Source: Fusibacter_A sp965140735
GTDB taxonomy: Bacteria > Bacillota > Clostridia > Peptostreptococcales > Acidaminobacteraceae
Direction: 5' to 3'
DNA: 64,000 bases
Assembly: GCA_965140735.1 (NCBI GenBank)
Contig: OZ223306.1
Span: 4,154,001-4,218,000 of the forward strand
The translations under genes and the position numbers were made by a program. Under the pieces are notes generated by a model. That model saw only the letters and a list, made by a program, of their open reading frames with translations, did no database searches and was not told the origin of the DNA. Positions 26,064 to 34,121 of this stretch are shown one piece after another. The first letter of the stretch is position 1; each line of letters opens with the position of its first letter.

Positions 26064-27683
26064 ATGAATCATTTGAAAAAAAAAATTGAAAGAAATTATA
26101 TTTATAAAGCGCTCTTTGGCATTACATTTGTAATTTATCTTCTCCTTGATCTATACACTATAAGTATTCTTCAGAAATTAATAGATTCCGCAACTGAAAT
26201 GAATACAGAAAAGTTTTTCAGGGATATCAAAGTTTTTATTATTGTGTTAATAATGACTATTGTATTTATCGTTTTAGAACAATATTTTTTAAGAAAGATA
26301 ACGAATTATGGCAATATTAATTTGAAAAAATTCACATTTAAGAGCTTTCTAAATAAGAATTTGTACTATGAAGATACTAATAATGCTGGCAAAGTTGTCT
26401 CGCAGTTAAACAGTGATATTCCTATAGTTTCAAATTGGATTTCAGCGGGATTAACAACTACAATTATACAACTAATAATTTTGATGGTATGTGTAGCTTT
26501 ACTCTTCGTGTACAGTCCCGAAATAGCTATATTTGTAGTATTTATAATTTTTATCACTTATATGTTTGCTAAATTTATAAGTATTAAGACTTCTCTTAAT
26601 ATGAAATTATTTCAGGAAATGATAGAAAAAATAAGTGAAAAATCATATGAAGGTCTTCGAAGTATAGGAATCATAAGACAATTAGATAAGAATAAGTATT
26701 TTCTTGATGCATTGAATCAAATATCCAGTAAAAACGATGTACCCGTAATAGAAAAATTAAGTAAGTATAAAGCTTTTGAGAATTCAGAGTTGAATTTTTT
26801 GGCAGATGTTTTGCCGCTTTTCACTTTTGTAATAGGCATTTTTTTAACAACATTGGGTAGATTAACTGTTGGATCAGCATTTGCAATAATGCTGATCACA
26901 CAAAAATTAAATGAACCTATAATTGTATTGGCTGAGCTACTCACTAAAAAAAAGACGGCTGATGAGGTGTATGATAGAGTTAAATCATTATTTGAAACGA
27001 AAATAGCTGAAAAGGATGCTGGTAAATTGTGTGTTTCAAATTTTGATAAATTGGAAGTAGACTTGAAAGCATATTTATATCCAAATAGAAAGGACTCAGC
27101 CTTAAGTAACACAAAAGTAGAGATAATGAAAGGTGATGTGGTATCTTTATGTGGAGAAAGTGGAAAAGGTAAAACAACTTTGATTAATTTGATCTCTAGA
27201 TTCTTGCCTACCGAAGGATTACAAGGAAAAATTCTGTATAATGGTGAAAATTTAGAAAGATATCAGTTAAATGAATATTATAAGCATGTATTACAAGTTG
27301 AACAAAACACTATATTGATAGGTGGTAGCTTAGAAGAAAATTTACTTCTAGGCGATGAATATCCTAAAGAAGATTTAGATGAAATTATTAAAATTTGTTA
27401 TCTAGAAAAGTTTGTAAATGAACGTGGGTTGGACTATTATATAGAGGAAAATGGCAAAAATGTAAGTGGAGGCGAAAAACAAAGAATTGGTTTAGCCAGA
27501 ATACTTCTTCGCAGGCCAGATTTATTGATATTAGATGAAGTAACGAGTGCACTAAACGAAGAGATGAGGGATAAGATTGTACAGCGGATTATAAAATATA
27601 AAGAAAAATATAATTTAACAATTATAGCAATAAGCCACAATAGCGATTTTGAGAAATTTAGTAATAAGGTTTGTAAACTTTGA
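26064..27683 (+). CDS. ABC half-transporter (permease-ATPase fusion), second of a pair
   Basis: This protein has 539 residues, with the same order as its neighbour: six transmembrane helices then an ATPase. The Walker A is GESGKGKTT, the signature SGGEKQRIGLARILL and the Walker B LLILDEVTSAL. It starts 23 bp after the first gene. A TTG at 26043 opens the frame, but it has no ribosome site. ATG 26064 has an AGGCGG-type site, which is weak, so I prefer it with moderate certainty. Probably the partner subunit of a heterodimeric exporter made by local duplication. The substrate is unknown. Confidence 0.83.
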   Translation: MNHLKKKIERNYIYKALFGITFVIYLLLDLYTISILQKLIDSATEMNTEKFFRDIKVFIIVLIMTIVFIVLEQYFLRKITNYGNINLKKFTFKSFLNKNLYYEDTNNAGKVVSQLNSDIPIVSNWISAGLTTTIIQLIILMVCVALLFVYSPEIAIFVVFIIFITYMFAKFISIKTSLNMKLFQEMIEKISEKSYEGLRSIGIIRQLDKNKYFLDALNQISSKNDVPVIEKLSKYKAFENSELNFLADVLPLFTFVIGIFLTTLGRLTVGSAFAIMLITQKLNEPIIVLAELLTKKKTADEVYDRVKSLFETKIAEKDAGKLCVSNFDKLEVDLKAYLYPNRKDSALSNTKVEIMKGDVVSLCGESGKGKTTLINLISRFLPTEGLQGKILYNGENLERYQLNEYYKHVLQVEQNTILIGGSLEENLLLGDEYPKEDLDEIIKICYLEKFVNERGLDYYIEENGKNVSGGEKQRIGLARILLRRPDLLILDEVTSALNEEMRDKIVQRIIKYKEKYNLTIIAISHNSDFEKFSNKVCKL

Positions 27684-27811
27684 ATTTTAAATATTTAAAT
27701 TGTATTGAGAATAATTTTTTATATGTTACTTATACAAGTCTTACATGAGCGTGCAATTTCTTTAAATAATTTCATGATATAATGAATTAAGTATCTGGAG
27801 GTGAGTTTACG

Positions 27812-28294
27812 ATGAAAAATTTTGTAAAAATGAAGACAAGATTATACTGTGATCTCTTTGAAAGTTATCGAAGCTTAACGCGAAAAGATAAAATGGAAAA
27901 ATGGGGAGCAATCTTTCAAGAAGAGCACTTTGAAGTAAAAACTAAAAGCGGTATTTTAAGTGCAAAGCTGTCAGAACTGGGTGATTTAAATGAAAGTGTA
28001 AAGCCTACGGTCTGGAGTGGGTCAATTAAGGTGAGATCTACAGATGCAGATAATCCAAATGAGGTACAACAACCATGTCGGTTTACCTTTTATCGAATGA
28101 ACTGCATGCAAAAGACGGAATATTGTGTGGAGATTCACCTTGTTGTGGAGCCCGTTGGTGATTTGATCCTATCTGAATCTATTTTGAAAGAAATAGGTGA
28201 GAGCGTTCTAGAGCTAATTCGCAAGCGCTATAATAAAGATTGGATTATCTTGGATTCAGATCTTAACGCTTCGATCTTAAGAGGCTCATTTTAA
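27812..28294 (+). CDS. Hypothetical protein of 160 residues
   Basis: I do not recognise this family. The protein is soluble, with mixed beta and alpha content and no signal or membrane segment. The middle part (about 65-110) holds paired cysteines (PCRF, MNCMQ, YCVEI), and the C-terminal part (about 110-160) looks helical and ends in DLNASILRGSF. GGAGGTGAG lies ahead of the ATG, and TATAAT at 27778-27783 may be its -10 box. It precedes the aldo/keto reductase by 86 bp. Real by coding character and ribosome site. Confidence 0.7.
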   Translation: MKNFVKMKTRLYCDLFESYRSLTRKDKMEKWGAIFQEEHFEVKTKSGILSAKLSELGDLNESVKPTVWSGSIKVRSTDADNPNEVQQPCRFTFYRMNCMQKTEYCVEIHLVVEPVGDLILSESILKEIGESVLELIRKRYNKDWIILDSDLNASILRGSF

Positions 28295-28380
28295 GATTGA
28301 CGTAGTGTCTTTCAAAAAGGTAAAATAGATTTAGAAACTTCGTAAACCGAAATATCTGAACAGTAAAATGAGGAGGATTC

Positions 28381-29514
28381 ATGAAATTTAGAGAGATTGG
28401 AAAAACAAATATCAATGCATCTGTGCTTGGTCTTGGTTGTATGAGATTACCGATCATAGAGGGAAACGCAGAACAAATTGATGAGCAAAAAGCTATTGAA
28501 TTGATCCGATATGCCATTGATCACGAAGTGAATTATATAGATACAGCATATCCTTATCATGGCGGCAATAGTGAACTTATCGTTGGAAAAGCTTTAAAAG
28601 ACGGCTATAGAGAAAAGGTAACCTTAATTACGAAGGCTCCAAGTTGGCTTATGGAAGAGCCGAGTGATTTTGAAAAGTATTTAGACGAACAACTCGAGAA
28701 GTTACAAGTTTCTTGTTTGGATATTTATCTATTGCATGCTTTAGATAAGAAAAGATGGGAAACTTATAAGAAAATAGATATTTTCAATGAAATCGAAAAA
28801 ATGAAGGCTAAGGGCAAAATCAAGCATATAGGTTTTTCGTTCCACGATGATTTCGAAACTTTTGATGAAATCATAAGAGGCTACAATTGGGATGTCTGTA
28901 TGATCCAGTTTAATTATATGGATATTAATGAGCAAGCAGGTTTAAGAGGTGTTAAGCTTGCAGAAGAATTGGGCGTTCCGATGATCGTTATGGAACCCTT
29001 AAAAGGCGGTATGCTTGCAACACCTTCAGATGATATTTTAGAGCTTTGGAAGCAATCTTCAAGAAATTGGTCACCAGTGGAATGGTCGCTACGATATATT
29101 GCTAACTTTAAAAATGTGAAAGTCGTTTTAAGTGGGATGTCTAATTTAGACCAGCTTAAAGAAAATATAGAAATAGCAGATCGCCTTGAGGCAAATACGC
29201 TGTCAGAAGAGGATCAAGCTACGATTTCAAAGGTGAGAGAAGCCTATAATAAAAAAGTTCAAATTCCTTGTACGGATTGTAAGTATTGCATGCCTTGTCC
29301 ACATGGTGTTGAGATACCAAGAGTTTTTTCACTCTATAACAGGGGGAATATGTTCAATAACTTTGAAGGCGTTAATAATAACTATCAAAGCATGTTAAAA
29401 CCTGAAGCAAAGGCAAGTAATTGTGTCGCTTGTGGTGCATGTGAACCTAAGTGTCCACAACATATTGCTATTATTGAAAGCTTAAAAGTGGCTAAAGCTT
29501 ATTTTGGAAACTAG
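28381..29514 (+). CDS. Aldo/keto reductase with C-terminal 4Fe-4S domain
   Basis: This protein has 377 residues. The TIM-barrel aldo/keto reductase part (1-280) contains GLGCMRLP, the catalytic region YIDTAYPYHGGNSE (Asp and Tyr) and LDIYLLHALD. The C-terminal part (about 290-370) has CTDCKYCMPCPHGVEIP and CVACGACEPKCPQ, a ferredoxin-like pair of cysteine motifs. Such fusions are common in Clostridia and are thought to couple ferredoxin to carbonyl reduction. GAGGAGG lies before the ATG. It is monocistronic and is followed by the cobalamin riboswitch of the next unit. Confidence 0.92.
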   Translation: MKFREIGKTNINASVLGLGCMRLPIIEGNAEQIDEQKAIELIRYAIDHEVNYIDTAYPYHGGNSELIVGKALKDGYREKVTLITKAPSWLMEEPSDFEKYLDEQLEKLQVSCLDIYLLHALDKKRWETYKKIDIFNEIEKMKAKGKIKHIGFSFHDDFETFDEIIRGYNWDVCMIQFNYMDINEQAGLRGVKLAEELGVPMIVMEPLKGGMLATPSDDILELWKQSSRNWSPVEWSLRYIANFKNVKVVLSGMSNLDQLKENIEIADRLEANTLSEEDQATISKVREAYNKKVQIPCTDCKYCMPCPHGVEIPRVFSLYNRGNMFNNFEGVNNNYQSMLKPEAKASNCVACGACEPKCPQHIAIIESLKVAKAYFGN

Positions 29515-29540
29515 AAGCTCAAAAAACTGAATAGAATTCA

Positions 29541-29672
29541 ATTGAAGTTATGGAATCATGTGTGAATCATGAACGGTACGGCCACTGTAATGCAGAGTGA
29601 ACCTTATATATGTCACTGGGAAACTGGGAAGACGAGGGGAGCGTTGAGGCAAAGTCAGGATACTTACTTCGA
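29541..29672 (+). ncRNA. Cobalamin (B12) riboswitch
   Basis: The conserved core can be read in order: GGAATCATGTGTGAATC, then GGCCACTGTAATG, GTCACTGGGAAACTGGGAAG and GAGGCAAAGTCAGGATAC. These match the cobalamin aptamer consensus blocks (GGGAA...GGTG..A.TCC, GC.ACTGTAA, CACTG...GGGAAG, AGCC.GGA.AC). TTGAAGT (29541-29547) pairs with ACTTCGA (29666-29672) as the closing stem. A terminator follows at 29716, so ligand binding probably stops transcription. The regulated unit is the ABC-2 exporter downstream. Confidence 0.88.
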
Positions 29673-29715
29673 TGGTGTTGTCTCCTTTTAAGACGAATGA
29701 AGCTTTGTTGATAAC

Positions 29716-29747
29716 CGTCAATGCAATTTTTGCATTGGCGTTTTTTT
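29716..29747 (+). terminator. Riboswitch-controlled terminator
   Basis: CGTCAATGCAA and TTGCATTGGCG form an 11-bp stem (one G:U), followed by seven T. It lies 43 bp after the B12 aptamer and is probably its expression platform. Confidence 0.85.
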
Positions 29748-29767
29748 GTTAAGAGTTACTCAATATT

Positions 29768-29906
29768 GTCATTTGAATCATGGCGACAGAAGGAGATTGA
29801 TAAACTCATAAGCCAATATAATACGTTGAAGGGATTAAATAAATGGATTGCAATAAAACTTATGGGGAAGCTTCATGTATTTGGGACAAACAGGAAGGGT
29901 TGTTGA
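29768..29906 (+). CDS. Possible small protein between riboswitch and ABC genes
   Basis: A frame with a TTG start at 29768 would give about 45 residues, including EIDKLISQYNTLKGLNKWIA and ending in TNRKGC. It has an amphipathic look, but there is no ribosome site and the longer open frame begins inside the terminator. It may be a leader peptide or chance. Otherwise the stretch 29748-29928 holds only the ribosome site of the ABC gene. Confidence 0.2.
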
Positions 29907-29928
29907 TGTTAATAAGGAGGGGATGGGA

Positions 29929-30777
29929 ATGATAGAACTTAAGAACTTGACAAAATCATATCCAAATCAAACTGAACCAGCTGTAAAAGGTGTGGATATG
30001 CATGTTAAAAAAGGAGAATTCTTTGGACTGCTTGGCCCTAATGGCGCAGGCAAGACAACTATGATTGAAATGATGACCACTTTACTTTTACCAACGGCAG
30101 GTGAGATTTTAATATCAGGGCAAAAACTTGCACGAAACCGAGTTGACTTGAAAAAGAAGTTTTCATTAGTCACTCAAGAGTATTCTTTGAGATCAGATAT
30201 GAATTCAGATCAGATTATGGAACTTCAGGGGAGATTACATGGGATGCCTGTCAAGTTAATTCGAAGTCGGACTAATGAATTGTTAGAAGCATGCGATCTG
30301 GCGAAGCATCGTAAGAAAATTATGAGAAAGTTATCGGGTGGGATGAAGCGGAAGCTTATGCTCTGTAGAGCGCTTTTAACCGAACCCGAAATCATATTTT
30401 TAGACGAACCCACAGCAGGACTAGATCTCATGTTTAGGAGACAAATGTGGGACTTGCTTAGAAAGCTAAACGAAGAGGGGCTAACGATTATGTTGACGAC
30501 ACACTACATTGAAGAAGCTGAGGCCTTGTGCCATCGGGTTGCAATGATGCGAAGTGGTGAGATCGTAAGACTTGAAAATCCCAAAAAATTGATTGCGGAG
30601 CTGGGTGAGATTTCAGTGGATGTATTTGATGGCAATGTTACAACGAGCTATTACTTTGGAGATAAAGAGATGGCATTGGCGTTTGCATCAACCACTCATA
30701 ATCGAATTAATATCAGGAATACATCTCTTGAAGATGTCTTTGTGAAAATATCGGAAAGTGGGGTTGAAATAAGCTAA
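29929..30777 (+). CDS. ABC-2 exporter ATP-binding protein (CcmA/DrrA type)
   Basis: This ATPase has 282 residues. The Walker A is GPNGAGKTT (about 37-45), the signature is LSGGMKRKLMLCRALL and the Walker B is IIFLDEPTAGLD, with the H-loop in LTTHYIEEAEALC. This is the DrrA/CcmA type that works with ABC-2 permeases. AAGGAGG at 29914-29920 is correctly spaced for the ATG at 29929, not for the ATG at 29923. The stop codon overlaps the permease start. It lies downstream of the cobalamin riboswitch and terminator, so it should be made when B12 is low. Confidence 0.92.
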   Translation: MIELKNLTKSYPNQTEPAVKGVDMHVKKGEFFGLLGPNGAGKTTMIEMMTTLLLPTAGEILISGQKLARNRVDLKKKFSLVTQEYSLRSDMNSDQIMELQGRLHGMPVKLIRSRTNELLEACDLAKHRKKIMRKLSGGMKRKLMLCRALLTEPEIIFLDEPTAGLDLMFRRQMWDLLRKLNEEGLTIMLTTHYIEEAEALCHRVAMMRSGEIVRLENPKKLIAELGEISVDVFDGNVTTSYYFGDKEMALAFASTTHNRINIRNTSLEDVFVKISESGVEIS

Positions 30778-31511
30778 TGGGAATTGTATGTGTGTTATGG
30801 GAAAAATATGTAGAGTTTAAATATGAATGGGTTAAGATAACAACTGCAGCGATTATAAGTCCTGTACTCTACCTAATTGCCTTTGGCTGGGGGTTAGGTG
30901 ATCGTATGGTGAATGGTCATCCGTATATTCAATTTTTAATTCCAGGTATTATTGCACTTTCCACGATGAATACCAGTTACTCTTCTGTGGGCACGTCGTT
31001 AAATATCCAAAGGTTGTTTGAAAAATCTTTTAAGCAGATTATTATATCCCCCACACCGTGGTGGCAATATCTAATAGGACAGATTATTGGTGGTGCCATT
31101 AGGGGCATGTATGCAGGCATTTTGCTTTTGATTATTGTCATGCCTTTTCAGAATATTGTAAGTGTGACACCACTTTTTTTCTTAGTGATGTTGCTTAATG
31201 GTGTGGTTTTTTCATCACTAGGGGTTTTGGCTTCTATGATTGCAAAGACACATTCTGATATTAGCAGATTCTCAACCTTTGTGATTATGCCGATGACATT
31301 TTTATGTAACACTTTCTTTCCTCTGGAAAAAGTGCCTAAATTGGCACAAACCTTTATTAATTTTTTACCTTTACCACATGCGAGTGGTTTGCTTAGAGCA
31401 ATCTCCTATGGAGAGCCAATTCGGTATCAATCTGTGGTCGTACTTTTAGCATATGCAGTAGTCCTATTTATGTTGACACTTCAAACAACACAACGAATAA
31501 AAAATATGTAG
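30777..31511 (+). CDS. ABC-2 type permease
   Basis: This membrane protein has 244 residues, with about six transmembrane helices and an ABC-2 (NodJ/DrrB-like) pattern: SPVLYLIAFGWGLG near the start, IQFLIPGIIALSTMN, and FPLEKVPKLAQTFINFLPL before the last helix. Its ATG shares a base with the stop codon of the ATPase gene (TAATG), so translation is coupled. Together the two make a complete exporter. The substrate is unknown. A terminator follows at 31575. Confidence 0.9.
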   Translation: MGIVCVLWEKYVEFKYEWVKITTAAIISPVLYLIAFGWGLGDRMVNGHPYIQFLIPGIIALSTMNTSYSSVGTSLNIQRLFEKSFKQIIISPTPWWQYLIGQIIGGAIRGMYAGILLLIIVMPFQNIVSVTPLFFLVMLLNGVVFSSLGVLASMIAKTHSDISRFSTFVIMPMTFLCNTFFPLEKVPKLAQTFINFLPLPHASGLLRAISYGEPIRYQSVVVLLAYAVVLFMLTLQTTQRIKNM

Positions 31512-31574
31512 AACTGGATGAAATGTAGAAAATAGACGCATGGTAAATATTAAGACTGAGATAAGGACTTAGAT

Positions 31575-31629
31575 AGCGATTCCAAGCTATTGCTTTCATA
31601 TAAGCAAATTGTTTGGAATCGCTTTTTTT
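31575..31629 (+). terminator. Rho-independent terminator of the ABC-2 operon
   Basis: AGCGATTCCAA and TTGGAATCGCT pair over a second inner hairpin (TTGCTT/AAGCAA), followed by seven T. Confidence 0.85.
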
Positions 31630-31733
31630 AGTTACAAGACCTAATAATACATATTGAGAAACTAGTGTATGAATATTCCAATCAAAAAAGGGTAAAAGCA
31701 TTGTAATCTGAGATTTTGAAAGTAGGGATGTAT

Positions 31734-32897
31734 ATGAAAAAATGTTTTGGGCTCATTGTAAATCGATTAGACGACAAAGTCACTCTAATTGATTTTTTAC
31801 TAAACGCTAAACAATTTGGTCATACAATTGATGAGGTTATTGTCATTTATTCTCAGGATATAGATCGTGGTTATCTTGAAAATATAAAGACGTTCGTTAA
31901 GGTGAAGCTTATTCATGTGAATCGGCTTGAACGGATTTATGACAAACTTCATGGGATTGGGGTGTCTGAAAAGGCGATTATAAAAATTCTAGGAATGGAT
32001 GATTTTGAAAAAACAGGACTTGTGACTTATTCTAAAAAAAGAAATTTGGTACTTCTTCAAGCTTTGTTAGATGATATGGATATTGTTTACTTTATCGACA
32101 GTGATGTTCATCCCTGTGTGCTCTATAACGAAGGCAAATGTGAAGAAATTGATTTTGTGGCAGAACATTTAAATTATCTACTCTTTAAAAATGTGGCTGC
32201 AACTACAAGTGATTACTCAGGTTATTTTATCTTGCCCCCTATGCAGTTTGAGCATATGAATTCTTTTTTGGTGGGAATTCAGAAAGAAGGTGCAATTCCC
32301 TATATGAACAGTTCTAATCTTCATAAATGTTTAAAGCTTGGCATAGGTGAACCTTATAGAATACCTGCTTTTACCAATAAGCTATTGGGTGGCAATTTAG
32401 CAATGAGAACCTGTTTTTTAGATCGAATACCCCCCTTCTTCTCGTTTTTCTATAAAGTGGATGACAACTACTATTTGACAAGAGGAGAAGATACGACCAT
32501 GGGGATTTTCTTTGATCAAAATCACCTTAAGGTTATTGACATAGATGTAAAAATCACACACGACACCTTTGGTACATATCCTAAAAGACCAGACTTATTA
32601 AATGATCCTTTGATTAAAAACAGACTTTTTTACGCTTCTATGGGATGGATTGGCAGAAATCCATTTTTAAACTATATCTTGGGTAAAGATTTCCGAGCAA
32701 TAGCAAATGAGCAAAAGGCTGAGATGATTATAGGTGCAAAAGCTTTAGAGCAATATACTAATGATTCTAGATTTTTAAAACTACCACACGCGATTGACTG
32801 TGCAGTGGAGAATCTGCCATTGATGATAGAACGTTATGAAGAGGTCAAAAACGCATGGTTAGAAATTACAAAGGCGATTGAAAGGAGAAAAGGATGA
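31734..32897 (+). CDS. GT-A-fold glycosyltransferase-like protein
   Basis: This soluble protein has 387 residues. The metal-binding DxD-type motif is FIDSDVHP (about 115-122), and a later motif, GGNLAMRTCF...TRGEDTTMG (about 220-260), matches the acceptor-side region of GT2-like enzymes. The third gene of this cluster carries a related RGED motif. No membrane anchor is seen. AGGG at 31724-31727 fits ATG 31734 better than the TTG at 31716. The stop codon overlaps the next start (ATGA), so the genes are coupled. The sugar product is not predictable from sequence. Confidence 0.7.
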   Translation: MKKCFGLIVNRLDDKVTLIDFLLNAKQFGHTIDEVIVIYSQDIDRGYLENIKTFVKVKLIHVNRLERIYDKLHGIGVSEKAIIKILGMDDFEKTGLVTYSKKRNLVLLQALLDDMDIVYFIDSDVHPCVLYNEGKCEEIDFVAEHLNYLLFKNVAATTSDYSGYFILPPMQFEHMNSFLVGIQKEGAIPYMNSSNLHKCLKLGIGEPYRIPAFTNKLLGGNLAMRTCFLDRIPPFFSFFYKVDDNYYLTRGEDTTMGIFFDQNHLKVIDIDVKITHDTFGTYPKRPDLLNDPLIKNRLFYASMGWIGRNPFLNYILGKDFRAIANEQKAEMIIGAKALEQYTNDSRFLKLPHAIDCAVENLPLMIERYEEVKNAWLEITKAIERRKG

Positions 32898-34111
32898 AAG
32901 TATTATTAATTAATCATTTTCCATTGGAGGGTTCAGGAAGTGGCATCTATACGAGAAATTTAGCCGAAGAACTCGCTAATTTTGGAAATGAAGTCATGGT
33001 TATTTATCCTGAGCACTATAAAACAAAATATGAGAAGTTTGAATCCTTGCCTATTGTATTTAAAAGTGATGAATATAATAAAGAAGATCCTATCGATGTC
33101 CCTTTTAATTTCCCGTGTTTCACTTCACATCCAAGAAGTAATAATACTTTCTATGAACTGACAGAAGCAGAAATCACACTTTATATTGATGCTTTTAAAA
33201 AAGCAACTCATGATGCGATTGCACAGTTTAAGCCTGATATAATTCATGCACAACATCTCTGGTTGACCCCTTATGTTGCAAGTCTTTATGGTATTCCTTA
33301 TGTCATTACAGCACATGGAACCGATCTTAAAGGCTTTGTGAAAGATGCAAGATATCATCAATATGCACTTGAAGGTGCTGGAAAAGCAGAAAAGGTGATT
33401 ACGATTTCCAAACAAGTTGATCGTGAAGTTGAAACGCTTTTAAAAGTGCCTAGTTCAAAGCGAAGTTTGATATTAAATGGTTATAATCCAGGACTTTTTA
33501 AAATGAAATCACTAGTGTCAAAAGAGGTCCTTGCTAAATACGGGATTGACTACAAAGGTGAGCGTATTGTATTTTTTGCTGGAAAACTGGCTCACTTTAA
33601 AGGTGTCGATATTTTACTAGAGGCCACTAAATTAAATGAAATTGCTCTAGAAGACAATGTTATTACTGTGATTGCAGGTAATGGAGAACTCTATGAGGAA
33701 TTGATTCATCAAAAAAATGATTTGGCACTTCAAAAAACGCACTTCCTTGGCCATATATATCAAGAAGAGCTTGTCGCGCTTTATAATATTGCTCATGTGA
33801 GCTGTGTGCCCTCGAGAACAGAACCTTTTGGACTCGTTGCCATTGAAGCTTTGGCATGTGGCGCTCCAGTTGTAGGGACGAATCAAGGAGGACTTCCTGA
33901 TTTTATAACGGATGAAGTCGGTGAGTTAGTCCCTGTGGAGGATTCAGAAGCGTTATCTGGAGCAATACTAAAAATGCTCAAAAATAATAGTCAAAGAGAA
34001 ATGGCAGATGTCTGTCATAACTATGCTGAGCTTAATTTCTCAAGACACATTTCAATAAAAAAAGTAGCGGAAATGTATCAAGAAATCTTAACCAAAGGAT
34101 CAAAAAAATAA
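32894..34111 (+). CDS. Glycosyltransferase family 4
   Basis: This GT-B fold enzyme has 405 residues. The N-terminal acceptor domain starts LLINHFPLEGSGSGIYTRNLA, typical of the family. The C-terminal nucleotide-sugar domain shows VFFAGKLAHFKGVDILLEA and the EX7E motif (EPFGLVAIEALACGAPVV, about 313-330). GAAAGGAG precedes the ATG. It overlaps the previous gene by 4 bases and precedes the third by 10 bp, so all three are one operon. There is no membrane segment, so it acts in the cytoplasm. Confidence 0.93.
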   Translation: MKVLLINHFPLEGSGSGIYTRNLAEELANFGNEVMVIYPEHYKTKYEKFESLPIVFKSDEYNKEDPIDVPFNFPCFTSHPRSNNTFYELTEAEITLYIDAFKKATHDAIAQFKPDIIHAQHLWLTPYVASLYGIPYVITAHGTDLKGFVKDARYHQYALEGAGKAEKVITISKQVDREVETLLKVPSSKRSLILNGYNPGLFKMKSLVSKEVLAKYGIDYKGERIVFFAGKLAHFKGVDILLEATKLNEIALEDNVITVIAGNGELYEELIHQKNDLALQKTHFLGHIYQEELVALYNIAHVSCVPSRTEPFGLVAIEALACGAPVVGTNQGGLPDFITDEVGELVPVEDSEALSGAILKMLKNNSQREMADVCHNYAELNFSRHISIKKVAEMYQEILTKGSKK

Positions 34112-34121
34112 GGAGGACTGT

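Noticed and set aside
29721..29906. Open frame of 61 codons beginning inside the riboswitch terminator
   Set aside because: Its ATG lies in the terminator stem and it has no ribosome site. Only the shorter TTG form is kept, at low confidence.
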